Shown here piece after piece: positions 7,962-16,423 of a stretch of 64,000 nt of DNA. The position numbers and the translations under genes are program-made. Positions within the stretch are counted from its first letter, which is position 1. Each line of letters starts with the position of its first letter. Source of the DNA: Fermentibacter sp963718745 [NCBI: Candidatus Fermentibacterota bacterium] (GTDB taxonomy: Bacteria; Fermentibacterota; Fermentibacteria; Fermentibacterales); the NCBI GenBank assembly GCA_963718745.1, contig OY970370.1:1860001-1924000 (forward strand). The letters run 5' to 3'. Below the pieces are notes generated by a model. That model was not told the DNA's origin. It searched no databases and was given only the letters and a program-made list of their open reading frames with translations.

Positions 7962-8511
7962 GGACGGCGTCCGCCTGATCCTCGAGGGCATAGGCGAAGA
8001 CCTCGGCAGGGAGGGTCTCGTCGACACCCCTTGCCGCACAGCAAGGTCGTTCGCGGAGCTCTGCCGGGGGATGGAGCCGGATTCCACCAGATCCATCAGG
8101 ACCTTCCATGCCGAAGGCCACAACGAACTCGTCATAGTCAAGGACATCAGCTTCTCGTCCATGTGCGAGCACCATCTGCTCCCCTACGTCGGCAGATGCG
8201 ACGTGGTCTACCTGCCGGCAGACGACCGCATTGCCGGCCTCAGCGCGATTGTAGAGACAGTCGAGACGATGGCGGCGAGGCTGACGACCCAGGAGCGCCT
8301 CACGACCGAGATCGCCGACCGGCTCATGCAGGAGATCGGAGCGAGGGGCGTCATGGTCGTCATGGAGGCCGAACACATGTGTCTCGCGATCCGGGGAGTC
8401 CGCAAGAGGGACTCGAGGATCGTCACCTCCGCCATGCGGGGCTACCTGAAGAGGCTCACGACCAGGACGGAAGCCCTGGCACTGATCGGCAGATCGACGA
8501 GCGGGAAATGA
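7942..8511 (+). CDS. folE: GTP cyclohydrolase I
   Basis: 189 residues. Catalyses GTP to dihydroneopterin triphosphate, the first step of folate synthesis. Zinc ligands are Cys75 and His78 in CEHHLLP and Cys147 in EAEHMC; the GLSAIVE and RLTTQERLT segments match the family's GLSKIAR and QER-LT blocks, although the lysine and arginine of GLSKIAR are changed. The ATG lies inside the end of ftsH (20-base overlap), with GGAGAGGA-type purines before it. Its stop overlaps the folP start as ATGA. Translational coupling of a protease gene to folate genes is probable. Confidence 0.95.
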   Translation: MDLRKIEDGVRLILEGIGEDLGREGLVDTPCRTARSFAELCRGMEPDSTRSIRTFHAEGHNELVIVKDISFSSMCEHHLLPYVGRCDVVYLPADDRIAGLSAIVETVETMAARLTTQERLTTEIADRLMQEIGARGVMVVMEAEHMCLAIRGVRKRDSRIVTSAMRGYLKRLTTRTEALALIGRSTSGK

Positions 8512-9707
8512 TCAGGCGACTCCGCCTGGAAACCTCCCTCGACTGGAGGTCGGAGTTCGATCTGGTCGGAGCCGATCCCGGATGCTGGGACAGGGCTCGG
8601 GCCAGATCAGGCGTTTCAGCGTTCAAGATCGGTCCCCTCCGCACCCCCGCGGCGAACATCCTCAAGCAATGCCTCCTGTCCGCAGGAGCCGACGCGGTAG
8701 TGGCGCGCGGCTGCATCGACGCATCGGTCGACGGCAGCATGGCGATCGTCTTCGGCACGCCCCGCCAGCTCCGGCTCGCAGCCTCTTCGCTGGCCGGGCA
8801 GCCCTTCGGCCTGCCCGCCCTCTGGGATGGGATACTGGCCCTCCTCGGACCGCCGGCCACGCCGGCGGATCTCGTCCTCCGCTCCAGCACCGTCTCCTTC
8901 TCGAACGGACCCGTGGTGATGGGCATCCTGAACATCACTCCCGACTCCTTCTCCGACGGCGGGCTCTATGCCGACCCTGCGGCGGCGGCGGCGAAGGCCG
9001 TCCAGATGCATTCCCAGGGGGCCGGCATGATCGATGCGGGAGCGGAATCCACACGTCCGGGAGCCCGGCCCGTCCCGCCGGGGGTGCAGCAGGAACGCCT
9101 GATCCCGGTAATACGCGAGATCAGGAGGCTGGACCCCGCTCTTCCGATCTCCGTGGACACCTCGGATCCCGGGACCGCGAGGAGAGCCCTGGACGAAGGT
9201 GCTGACATGATCAACGACATCACCGCCCTGTCCGATCCCGGCATGGCCGCCCTCGCCGTTGAGACCGGGACACCGGTGATCCTCATGCACATGAAGGGCA
9301 CGCCCAGGGACATGCAGATCGCCCCGACCTACGACGACGTCGTGGGGGAGGTGCTCGGCTTCCTGGAGGAGAGGCTGGCGGCGGCGAAGGCAGCCGGCAT
9401 CCCGGAGTCGCATCTCCTCGCCGACCCGGGAATCGGGTTCGGGAAGCGGATCGGGGACAACCTGACACTTATCAGGAGGCTGGGCGAATTCCGCTGCCTC
9501 GGTGTGCCGCTCGTCCTGGGCCACTCCCGCAAGAGCTTCCTGGGTGCGGTGACTGGAATAGAGGATGCCGCATCGAGGGATCCCGCCACCGGAGCCCTCT
9601 CCGCACTGGCCGCCCGTGACGCGGATATCCTGAGAGTGCATGATGTGCCCGGAACAGTCCAGGCCGTCAGAGTGGCGCTAGCCGTCCACGGAGGTACGCC
9701 CGGGTGA
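8508..9707 (+). CDS. folP: Dihydropteroate synthase with N-terminal extension
   Basis: 399 residues. Condenses pterin pyrophosphate with p-aminobenzoate in folate synthesis. The first ~125 residues are an extra domain containing AANILKQCLLSAGADAVVA and QPFGLPAL, a layout known from the long DHPS form of clostridia and archaea. The TIM barrel follows with VVMGILNITPDSFSDGG (~140), GAESTRPGA (~183), ISVDTSDPG, MINDITAL, VILMHMKG and the DPGIGFGK and GHSRKSFLG loops. All pterin- and pABA-site motifs are intact. The start is fixed by the ATGA overlap with folE; the stop overlaps cdaA. Confidence 0.95.
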   Translation: MIRRLRLETSLDWRSEFDLVGADPGCWDRARARSGVSAFKIGPLRTPAANILKQCLLSAGADAVVARGCIDASVDGSMAIVFGTPRQLRLAASSLAGQPFGLPALWDGILALLGPPATPADLVLRSSTVSFSNGPVVMGILNITPDSFSDGGLYADPAAAAAKAVQMHSQGAGMIDAGAESTRPGARPVPPGVQQERLIPVIREIRRLDPALPISVDTSDPGTARRALDEGADMINDITALSDPGMAALAVETGTPVILMHMKGTPRDMQIAPTYDDVVGEVLGFLEERLAAAKAAGIPESHLLADPGIGFGKRIGDNLTLIRRLGEFRCLGVPLVLGHSRKSFLGAVTGIEDAASRDPATGALSALAARDADILRVHDVPGTVQAVRVALAVHGGTPG

Positions 9708-10489
9708 TGTTCGAACCCCTTGGCCATCCCGTCCTGAGCGGTTTCTGGCTCGCCCAGCTCGCCGACATCACGATAGTGGCAATCGTGGCCAGAGCCGTCA
9801 TCCGCTCGATCTGGCGGACCCCGGCGATGTCCATCGTTCTCGTCTTCCTGGGCGTCCTGGTCAGCGGGATAGTCCTCCGCGAACTGCAGTTCTATACAGT
9901 CGGCTACCTCCTGGAGAGCCTCAGCGGAGTTCTCTTCATCACTTCCGTCGTGATCTTCCACGAGGACATAAGGAACATCCTCCTCGAGCAGGGGAGGCGG
10001 CTCTCCTCGAAGCTCAGGAGCAGGCCCTCCCTGACAGGCAAGGACACGATCGAAGCCATCGTGAGCGCCTGCGTCATACTCAGGAGGCGCAAGCTCGGAG
10101 CCCTGATCGTGATCGAGAGGAACGACGTCCTCGACAACTACTACAGGGAGGGGCTCGAACTGGACAATCTCAGGGTCGTGCCAGAGATAGTCGCATCCAT
10201 GCTCCAGCCTCCCGGCCCCCTCCACGACGGGGCGCTCGTCGTGCGCAACGACAGGCTCGTCAGGGCCTCGACGTTCCTCCCGCTTGCCGAGTACACCAGG
10301 TTCAAGCTGAAGCTGGGATCCAGGCACAGGGCGGCCCTTGGCCTGGCCGAGCGCTCGGACGCTGTCGCAGTGATAGTCAGCGAGGAGACCGGGGACTTCA
10401 GGATAGCCCACGACGGCCTGCTGGACGGACCCCACAGCGAGGAGGTCCTGAGGGAGGAACTCCTTTCCCTGACTGGAAGCACCGCATGA
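9704..10489 (+). CDS. cdaA: Diadenylate cyclase (c-di-AMP synthase), CdaA type
   Basis: 261 residues. Makes cyclic di-AMP from two ATP at the membrane. Three hydrophobic segments lie within residues ~15-85; a charged linker leads to the DAC domain with the DGA motif at 175-177 (PLHDGALVV) and RHR at 207-209 (SRHRAALGL), the catalytic pair of the family. The length fits CdaA (about 270). Start is GTG 9704 or the adjacent ATG 9707; both overlap the folP stop. The usual partner CdaR and the glmM gene do not follow; instead a prenyl-synthase-like gene overlaps its end by ATGA. Confidence 0.94.
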   Translation: MMFEPLGHPVLSGFWLAQLADITIVAIVARAVIRSIWRTPAMSIVLVFLGVLVSGIVLRELQFYTVGYLLESLSGVLFITSVVIFHEDIRNILLEQGRRLSSKLRSRPSLTGKDTIEAIVSACVILRRRKLGALIVIERNDVLDNYYREGLELDNLRVVPEIVASMLQPPGPLHDGALVVRNDRLVRASTFLPLAEYTRFKLKLGSRHRAALGLAERSDAVAVIVSEETGDFRIAHDGLLDGPHSEEVLREELLSLTGSTA

Positions 10490-11310
10490 GTCCCGGCACT
10501 CTGGACCGCCTCGAGGTCCTCCTCGAGGAAGAGGCGGGCAGGGCGCTGGACGAGGCCGCCTCCGGAGCTCCGGCGGAGTTCAGGCTGATACTGGACCGGG
10601 CCAGGGAATCCGCGGCGGTCAGGATGGATATCTGCCTTTCCTCATGTGCTGCAGCGGCCTGGGCCGGTGCGGATCCTTCCGAGGGCCTGCCCGGAGCGGT
10701 GGCGGCGCACCTGATAGATTCTGCTGTCGCCTGCCACCTGACGCTGCCAGGGTTCTCCCTCGGCCTCCAGAACGAAGCCCTGTGGTCGGAGTTCGGCGAA
10801 GCCTCGGCAATCCTTGCCGGGGACGCATTGTTCCCGGCCGCGATCGGATACATGACCTCGAGATGCGGACTCAAGTCCGTCCGTCTGGCCGGGATGGCCG
10901 CCTCCCTGCTCTGCGCCGGTGTTCTGCCCGGGTTCTCGTCCGAACTCGCTCTCAGGGAAAGGGGCAGGACCGAGCCCGGTGAGCGCGAAGGGGTCTGGAG
11001 GCTCCACGCCGGCAGCCTTGCCAGGTTCGCCTCCGAAGCAGGCGCAGTCCTCGCCGGCGCGGACGGCCCGGCTGTCGACAGAGCCGCTGCCGCCGGCCTC
11101 GAGCTCGGTCGTGCGGCCGATCTTGCGATGATCTCGGACTGCCCCTCGAGACGGGGGATGACGGAAGGCGAGAAGCTGGAGGAGGCGCTGTCCTCGCTCG
11201 AGAACCTCTCCGCCTCTCTCTCGGACGAGCGCGGAGCCGCGCTCTTCATCGACCTGGCGGAGCGGGTGAGGACCTCCCTCGGCGGAGGGGACCTCTTCGA
11301 CCAGGGCTAG
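10486..11310 (+). CDS. Degenerate polyprenyl-synthase-fold protein, probably not a catalyst
   Basis: 274 residues, mostly alpha-helical. Residues ~55-115 follow the trans-prenyltransferase layout: a helix in the HLIDSAV position and FGEASAILAGDALFPAA, which matches the FGE-AILAGDALL block after the first aspartate motif. Later, RLHAGSLARFASEAGAVLAG resembles the KTG-L-A-LG helix and LGRAADLAMISDC the second aspartate-motif helix. Neither DDxxD motif is present: LTLPGFS and MISDCPSRRG stand in their places, so the Mg-pyrophosphate site is missing. It overlaps cdaA by ATGA and ends tail-to-tail with priA, overlapping by four bases. A homologue by fold, with unknown role; a regulatory or scaffolding function is a guess. 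Confidence 0.6.
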   Translation: MSPGTLDRLEVLLEEEAGRALDEAASGAPAEFRLILDRARESAAVRMDICLSSCAAAAWAGADPSEGLPGAVAAHLIDSAVACHLTLPGFSLGLQNEALWSEFGEASAILAGDALFPAAIGYMTSRCGLKSVRLAGMAASLLCAGVLPGFSSELALRERGRTEPGEREGVWRLHAGSLARFASEAGAVLAGADGPAVDRAAAAGLELGRAADLAMISDCPSRRGMTEGEKLEEALSSLENLSASLSDERGAALFIDLAERVRTSLGGGDLFDQG

Positions 11311-13694
11311 AGCAGATCCACCGGGTCCACGTCCACGTCCAGCTGCACCCCTGATGATGCCGCCTTCTCGAATCCTTCGAGCACCGACGTTATGAGCTTC
11401 CTGAGCTCGGCGCGGCCGGGTGACCGGGCGATCGAGCTGTAGCGCCACCTGCCCCGGAGCCTACCGAGGATGGCCGGAGCTGGCTGGAACACCTTCACTC
11501 CTGGCCGGAGCGCCACGCCGGACATGGTTGCCCTCGCCGACTCCGCGACCTTCCTGGCGTCCGGCCCGCTCCACAGGAATCGCACTACATGGCCGTACGG
11601 GGGGTAGCCGAGCAGCTTCCTCGCCGGCAGCTCGTCCGCAAGGAAGGCCTGGTAGTCCTGCGCGAGAGCGGCGGAGAACGAGTCCGGCCTCATCGTCTGG
11701 ACGACGACCCTTCCGGGCGAATCCCCTCTGCCGGCGCGCCCCGAAGCCTGCATCACGAGCTGGAAGGCCCGCTCGGAAGCCCTGAAATCAGGGAAGGACA
11801 AGGCGAGGTCGGCAGCCAGGATGCCGACCAGTGTGACACCCGGGAAATCGTGGCCCTTGGCGACCATCTGGGTTCCGAGCAGCACGTCCGCGTCGCCCTC
11901 GGCGAATCTCCTCAGGATGCTCCAGTTGGCACCCGGAGTGGAGACGGTGTCCCGGTCCAGGCGCATGACCCGGAGATCCGGGAGGGCGGAGGCGAGGAAA
12001 GCCTCGACCTTCTGCACGCCGGGGCCCTCTGTCAGGAACCGTCCGCTCCCGCATCCCGGGCAGATGGAAGGCGCGTTCATCCACCAGCCGCAGTGATGGC
12101 ACCGGAGGATCGCCCCCCTCGAGTGGAAGGTCGGACTGATCCCGCATTCGGGGCAGGTCTCCCCGCGCCCGCACACAGAGCAGATCCGGACCGGGGAGAA
12201 GCCCCTCCTGTTGATGAGGAGTATCGCCTGCTCGCCTCTCTTCTTCGTTGCGGCGAGTTCCGAGAGGATCTCATGCGGGACGGCCCCTTCCGCACGGCCG
12301 CCGTCCGGTGCGGCGGCAGCCCTGACCAACGGCATGGGCCGGCCGCCGGCCCTCCTGGAGAGCGTGAGGAGCCCGTACTTGCCGGAGGAGGCGTTTCCCC
12401 AGCTCTCGAGCGACGGGGTCGCCGAGCCGAGGATGACGGGGACGCCCTCCAGGGATCCGCGGATCACGGCGAGGTCCCTGGCGTTGTACCTGGGCTGTTC
12501 CTGCTGCTTGTAGCTCGGATCGTGCTCCTCGTCGACTATGATGATGCCCGTCCGCGCCAGGGGTGCGAACACGGCGCTCCTCGGACCTATCGCGATGCTC
12601 TTGAGCCCCCTCGAGAGGTCGCTCCACGAACGCAGCCTGTCGGACCCCGACATCGCGCTGTGCATCACGGCGACCCTGCCGGGGAAGCGGGTCTCGAAGC
12701 GGGCCATCAGCTGGGGGGTGAGGGAGATTTCCGGGACGAGGACCATGGCCTGGAGGCCCCTGTCGACAACTTCCCTGATCGCCCTGAGATAGATCTCTGT
12801 CTTGCCGCTGCCGGTCACGCCGTGCAGCAGGAACACCCCGCGGGGGGAGGCCGACAGGGCGGCCAGAGCCGCGACCTGTTCGGGCTCCGGATCCCCCACC
12901 GCTGCGCCCGCGAGAGCGCGGCATCTCTCGATGAGACCCTCCACCGGCTCCTCGACCTCCGTTGCAGCTCCGGACCGGATGACCGCGTCCAGGGATGTGC
13001 GGGAGGCTCCGGTCTCTCTCAGCAGCGCACCGGCTGCGACAGGTTCGCCGCTCCTCGAGAGCTTTTCCAGTATCGCCGCCTGGGCGGGAGCCTTCCGGCA
13101 GAGCTTACCGGCCAGGCGGGCCAGCTCCCCGGGAGGGACCGCGGGCGAGACCATGCGGCTGCTCCTCCTGATCCTGCCCGGGGCAGGCTCGAGCCAGGTC
13201 TCGACCAGACCGTCCATCTCGAGCCGGGACAGCCCGGACATGAGGGCCGACCAGGAGGGAAAACCCTGGACGAGATCGCCCGCCGGGACCGCGGACGGCC
13301 CGTCCGGGACGCCCGGGAGCGGCAAGCCCGCCGGGTTTCCGCGGGTCGCGCGGACCATCCTCCTCATGGATGCACCTCCCCCGGGCGGGAAGGCTGCAGC
13401 CATCATCAGTCCGGGCGGGGCGGCATAGTAGTCCGCAGCCCAGCGCACGAGCTCCAGGACGGCCCGTGGCACGGCCGGAACGCTGTCCAGCCTGGATTCG
13501 ACGTTCTTCAGCGGGATGCCCTGCGGAGGGCGCACCCTCTTCCAGATCCAGCCCTCCAGCCTCTCCCTCCCGAAGGGCACCTCGACCCGGCAGCCCTCCA
13601 GGGTGCCTCCGGCCATCCCGGAGGGCAGGAGGTAGGCGAAGGTCTTCCAGACCGGCCTCGGAACCGCTACCTCGACGCAGGTCCCCTCAGTCAC
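11307..13694 (-). CDS. priA: Primosomal replication helicase PriA
   Basis: 795 residues from the chosen GTG at 13694. Restarts stalled replication forks. The N-terminal DNA-binding domain starts VEVAVPRPVWKTFAY, matching the family's beginning. It has the helicase motif I GVTGSGKTEIYL, motif II VDEEHD with the typical SYKQQEQPRYNARDLA following, GSATPSLES, eight zinc-binding cysteines arranged as four CxxC pairs (CSVC, CPEC, CHHC, CPGC), and LLGTQMVAKGHDF. It ends DVDPVDLL as PriA usually does. A longer in-frame start would add 29 atypical residues. The GTG overlaps the end of the upstream amidohydrolase by eight bases, so the two are coupled. Confidence 0.95.
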   Translation of the reverse strand: MTEGTCVEVAVPRPVWKTFAYLLPSGMAGGTLEGCRVEVPFGRERLEGWIWKRVRPPQGIPLKNVESRLDSVPAVPRAVLELVRWAADYYAAPPGLMMAAAFPPGGGASMRRMVRATRGNPAGLPLPGVPDGPSAVPAGDLVQGFPSWSALMSGLSRLEMDGLVETWLEPAPGRIRRSSRMVSPAVPPGELARLAGKLCRKAPAQAAILEKLSRSGEPVAAGALLRETGASRTSLDAVIRSGAATEVEEPVEGLIERCRALAGAAVGDPEPEQVAALAALSASPRGVFLLHGVTGSGKTEIYLRAIREVVDRGLQAMVLVPEISLTPQLMARFETRFPGRVAVMHSAMSGSDRLRSWSDLSRGLKSIAIGPRSAVFAPLARTGIIIVDEEHDPSYKQQEQPRYNARDLAVIRGSLEGVPVILGSATPSLESWGNASSGKYGLLTLSRRAGGRPMPLVRAAAAPDGGRAEGAVPHEILSELAATKKRGEQAILLINRRGFSPVRICSVCGRGETCPECGISPTFHSRGAILRCHHCGWWMNAPSICPGCGSGRFLTEGPGVQKVEAFLASALPDLRVMRLDRDTVSTPGANWSILRRFAEGDADVLLGTQMVAKGHDFPGVTLVGILAADLALSFPDFRASERAFQLVMQASGRAGRGDSPGRVVVQTMRPDSFSAALAQDYQAFLADELPARKLLGYPPYGHVVRFLWSGPDARKVAESARATMSGVALRPGVKVFQPAPAILGRLRGRWRYSSIARSPGRAELRKLITSVLEGFEKAASSGVQLDVDVDPVDLL

Positions 13695-14961
13695 TGACCC
13701 GGGCCCTGGAGAGGACTTCCCTGCGGGCGTCGGCGATGCTGATCGGAAGTGGCGGGAGCGTGGGGAACTCCCCGTCCGCATAGAGGACGGAACCGCGCAC
13801 GATCACGAGCCTGACCCTGGACGGCCAGTCCAGTTCCAGGATGTACCTGATGGGATCCTCCACGGACTCGATTTCCTCGAGCTCCTGTTCCCCCGGTTCC
13901 AGCAGGACGATGTCCGCATCGAACCCCGGGTGGAGCCTACCGTGTCCGGTGCGGAGCAGGCGCCCCGCGCATTCGGTCGCAGCCCTGAGCCACATGCGCC
14001 CGGAGACGGCGGAGGGAGAACGCTTGATGGACATGAGGGACATGCCTAGCCTCATGTCCGAGGGAAGGTCGAGCCTGTTGTTGCATGCCGCTCCGTCACT
14101 CGCGGGGAACACCCTGACTCCAGACGCGATGAGCCTGGCCGTGTCTGCGATCCCGCTCCCCAGCCTCAGGTTGGTCCACGGGCAGTGGGCGACGGAGGTG
14201 CCCGAGTCCGCAAGCAGGGAGGCCTCGCCGGCGGAAAGGTGCACGCAGTGGGCGAGTATGGTCTCCGGGCCGAGGAAGTTCCTTCCGTGGAGGAAGCGGA
14301 CGTTGCCCCCGGCGCTCGTGATGGCTGCCTGCCTGGTCTCGTCGGGGCTCTCGGCGCAGTGGGTGGTCCTGATCGGGCTGCCGGGGAATTCGGAAACCCA
14401 CTTCCACAGATCATCCGAACAGGACAGGGCGAACCTCGGGGCGAGGGCATGGCGGACCAGCCCGCCGCACATCCCGGCGATCCTGCCCGTCTCGCCCGAG
14501 AGCCAGCCCAGATCGCGCGAGATGCCGTCCGGTCCGATGTCCATCAGCGCGTTCGCGGCATGAGCCTTGATCCCGGAGCGGCGGAGGATGTCCACGGTGA
14601 CGGACGACCCCTCGACGCTGCCCATGTCCAGGAGGGACGTGCACCCGGAGGAGATCAGCTCCCTCAGTGAAAGCAGTACGGACGTGGCCAGCGTGTCCTG
14701 GGAGTGGGCCGCCTCGAGCGGCCATATCCTGTCCGAGAGCCATTCCAGCAGGGATCTGCCCTCGGCCATGCCCCTGAAGAGGGTCTGGCAGAGGTGCACG
14801 TGCGGCTGGACGAGCCCGGGGATCGCTATGCACCTTGAGAAAGGTCCGTCCGGGGGTGACTGCCTGATAGAGGATATCGCCCCGTCCTCGACCCCGATCG
14901 AGAAGCCGCCCGATCGCAGCCCTCCGACCCAGTCCGCAGCGTACCCGGTCCTGATTTCCAC
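13687..14961 (-). CDS. Amidohydrolase, aminodeaminase/chlorohydrolase (SsnA/MtaD-like) family
   Basis: 424 residues from GTG 14961, chosen because GGGGG stands just before it and the protein then begins at the usual small beta domain. A cytosolic metal-dependent hydrolase. Metal and active-site motifs in order: HVHLCQTLFRG (N-terminal metal histidines), HCAES, AHCVHL, SVAHCPWTNLRLGSG and SDGAACNNRLDL (metal aspartate). These match the group that deaminates S-adenosylhomocysteine, methylthioadenosine or guanine; NLRLGSG and the position of the SDG loop fit 5-methylthioadenosine/SAH deaminases, and mtnP elsewhere in this window also handles methylthioadenosine. Substrate is not settled. A divergent gene starts 148 bases away. 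Confidence 0.82.
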   Translation of the reverse strand: MEIRTGYAADWVGGLRSGGFSIGVEDGAISSIRQSPPDGPFSRCIAIPGLVQPHVHLCQTLFRGMAEGRSLLEWLSDRIWPLEAAHSQDTLATSVLLSLRELISSGCTSLLDMGSVEGSSVTVDILRRSGIKAHAANALMDIGPDGISRDLGWLSGETGRIAGMCGGLVRHALAPRFALSCSDDLWKWVSEFPGSPIRTTHCAESPDETRQAAITSAGGNVRFLHGRNFLGPETILAHCVHLSAGEASLLADSGTSVAHCPWTNLRLGSGIADTARLIASGVRVFPASDGAACNNRLDLPSDMRLGMSLMSIKRSPSAVSGRMWLRAATECAGRLLRTGHGRLHPGFDADIVLLEPGEQELEEIESVEDPIRYILELDWPSRVRLVIVRGSVLYADGEFPTLPPLPISIADARREVLSRARVSD

Positions 14962-15023
14962 GGCGACCCCCGATCTGGGAGGAACATATATCCTGCCGCC
15001 CCCGGTCTCCACGCCCGTCCAAA

Positions 15024-15053
15024 TTGACCGGAAAGCGCCGGAAAGACGATATT
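15024..15053 (+). promoter_or_regulatory. Promoter for the M16 peptidase operon
   Basis: TTGACC at 15024-15029, an 18-base spacer and GATATT at 15048-15053, in the 148-base divergent region between the amidohydrolase and M16 genes. A leader of about 50 bases would follow. Found by eye only. Confidence 0.5.
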
Positions 15054-15109
15054 CGAGGTTCGAAGTCAACAAAGATGTCCGGGATACGCCTGACTGGAAC
15101 GGGGACGGG

Positions 15110-16423
15110 ATGAAAGCTTTCCTTGTGACCGGCCTGCTCCTGCTGTCGACCGCACATGCCGCCGGGTACGAGCTCCAGACGCTCGGCAACGGACTGACCG
15201 TGATCGTCTCCGAGGACGACTCGGCGCCGGTCGTGACGATCTGCATCGCCGTGAAGACGGGCTCCACCTGCCAGACGGAGGCCGACTGCGGACTGGCCCA
15301 CTTCTACGAGCACATGTTCTTCAAGGGCAACATGCAGCTCCCCGACCAGACCGCGTACAACGCCCGCCTGGGCGAGCTCGGGATAGTCCGGAACGGCACT
15401 ACCTCCGACGAGATCGTCCGGTACTACATCACCCTCCCGTCCGAGAGGTTCGAGGAGGGGCTCGAGTTCATGTACTACGCGATCGCCACCCCGCTCTTCG
15501 ACGAGTCGGAGATGGCCGTGGAGCGCAGCGTCATACTGAACGAGTACCAGAGGAACACCACCAGCCCCTACTGGGATTACTGGAAGGCCAGAGAGGCGGT
15601 GCTCCACCCGTCGGCACCCTGGAGGGCGAACGGAATCGGGCTGCCGGAGGTCATCGAGAGCGCCGACAGGAGCGTGATGGACGCCTTCAGGTCCACCTAC
15701 TACACCCCCGACAACTGCGCGCTCATCATAGCGGGCAGCGTCGACGGGGACAGCGCTTTCGCCCTGGCGGAGAGCTGGATGTCCGCCTGGGAATATGGCG
15801 GGAGGAGCGACTACGACCTGCTTCCCATGCTCGTCGAGATCTCACGGGACACGACGGTCGTCATCAGTTCGATCCCCGGCATCGAGCATGTCTCGATAGA
15901 CTTCGAAGGCCCCTCCCTCGCATTCGATCCCGGGGCGACGTACGCCGCCGACGTGTGGGGGACGTGCCTGGAGATGATGACCGGGGAGTTCTACCGTGAC
16001 CTCGTCACGAACGGGCCTTTCATGGACATCTCGGCCGGGTACTACACCCAGAGGTACGCCCCCGTGATCTCCTTCTCGGGCACTCCCAGACCCGGCAGGG
16101 ATGCCGAGGCCGTCGCGGCCCTGGAGCTGGAGATCGAGCAGCTCTGTTCCCCCTCCTATTACGAAGGCTATGACCTGCACGCGGCCACCGAGAGCCTCCG
16201 GAGGCACAGGCTCCTCTCGGAGGAGACATCCTACGACGTAGCCGTGGAGTCACTGGCATTCTGGTGGGTGGTCGGCGGAGGGCTGGAATACTACGACACC
16301 TATCCCGACAGCCTTGCCTCCGTCACCGTCGATGACCTGGCGGCCTTCCTCGACGAGTACGTGTCCGGCAGGCCCTCCGTCACGTTCGTCGTCTCTCCCG
16401 ACGGAGAGGGGAGTCCGGAATGA
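15110..16423 (+). CDS. Zinc peptidase of family M16, catalytic subunit, secreted
   Basis: 437 residues with a signal peptide (MKAFLVTGLLLLSTAHA), so exported. The inverted zinc motif HxxEH is HFYEH at 64-68, and the distal glutamate ligand lies in AVERSVILNEYQRN (~140). Two M16 lobes follow, with the second lobe starting after residue ~230. The length is that of a single-copy, two-domain M16B protein that works as a heterodimer. The next gene, overlapping by ATGA, encodes the inactive partner. The ATG 15110 is chosen because GGGGACGGG precedes it and it starts a clear signal peptide. Substrates are probably peptides in the periplasm or outside the cell. Confidence 0.9.
   Translation: MKAFLVTGLLLLSTAHAAGYELQTLGNGLTVIVSEDDSAPVVTICIAVKTGSTCQTEADCGLAHFYEHMFFKGNMQLPDQTAYNARLGELGIVRNGTTSDEIVRYYITLPSERFEEGLEFMYYAIATPLFDESEMAVERSVILNEYQRNTTSPYWDYWKAREAVLHPSAPWRANGIGLPEVIESADRSVMDAFRSTYYTPDNCALIIAGSVDGDSAFALAESWMSAWEYGGRSDYDLLPMLVEISRDTTVVISSIPGIEHVSIDFEGPSLAFDPGATYAADVWGTCLEMMTGEFYRDLVTNGPFMDISAGYYTQRYAPVISFSGTPRPGRDAEAVAALELEIEQLCSPSYYEGYDLHAATESLRRHRLLSEETSYDVAVESLAFWWVVGGGLEYYDTYPDSLASVTVDDLAAFLDEYVSGRPSVTFVVSPDGEGSPE

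Noticed and set aside
6156-8162. Long minus-strand frame opposite ftsH
   Set aside because: Shadow of FtsH; no ribosome site or recognisable domain.
8508-8890. N-terminal part of folP as a novel fused domain
   Set aside because: The AANILKQ and QPFGL blocks are those of the already known long form of dihydropteroate synthase.
11589-13697. Open frame of about 700 codons on the plus strand opposite priA
   Set aside because: Antisense to a well-supported PriA; composition is Arg/Gly/Pro/Asp-rich and lacks any motif.
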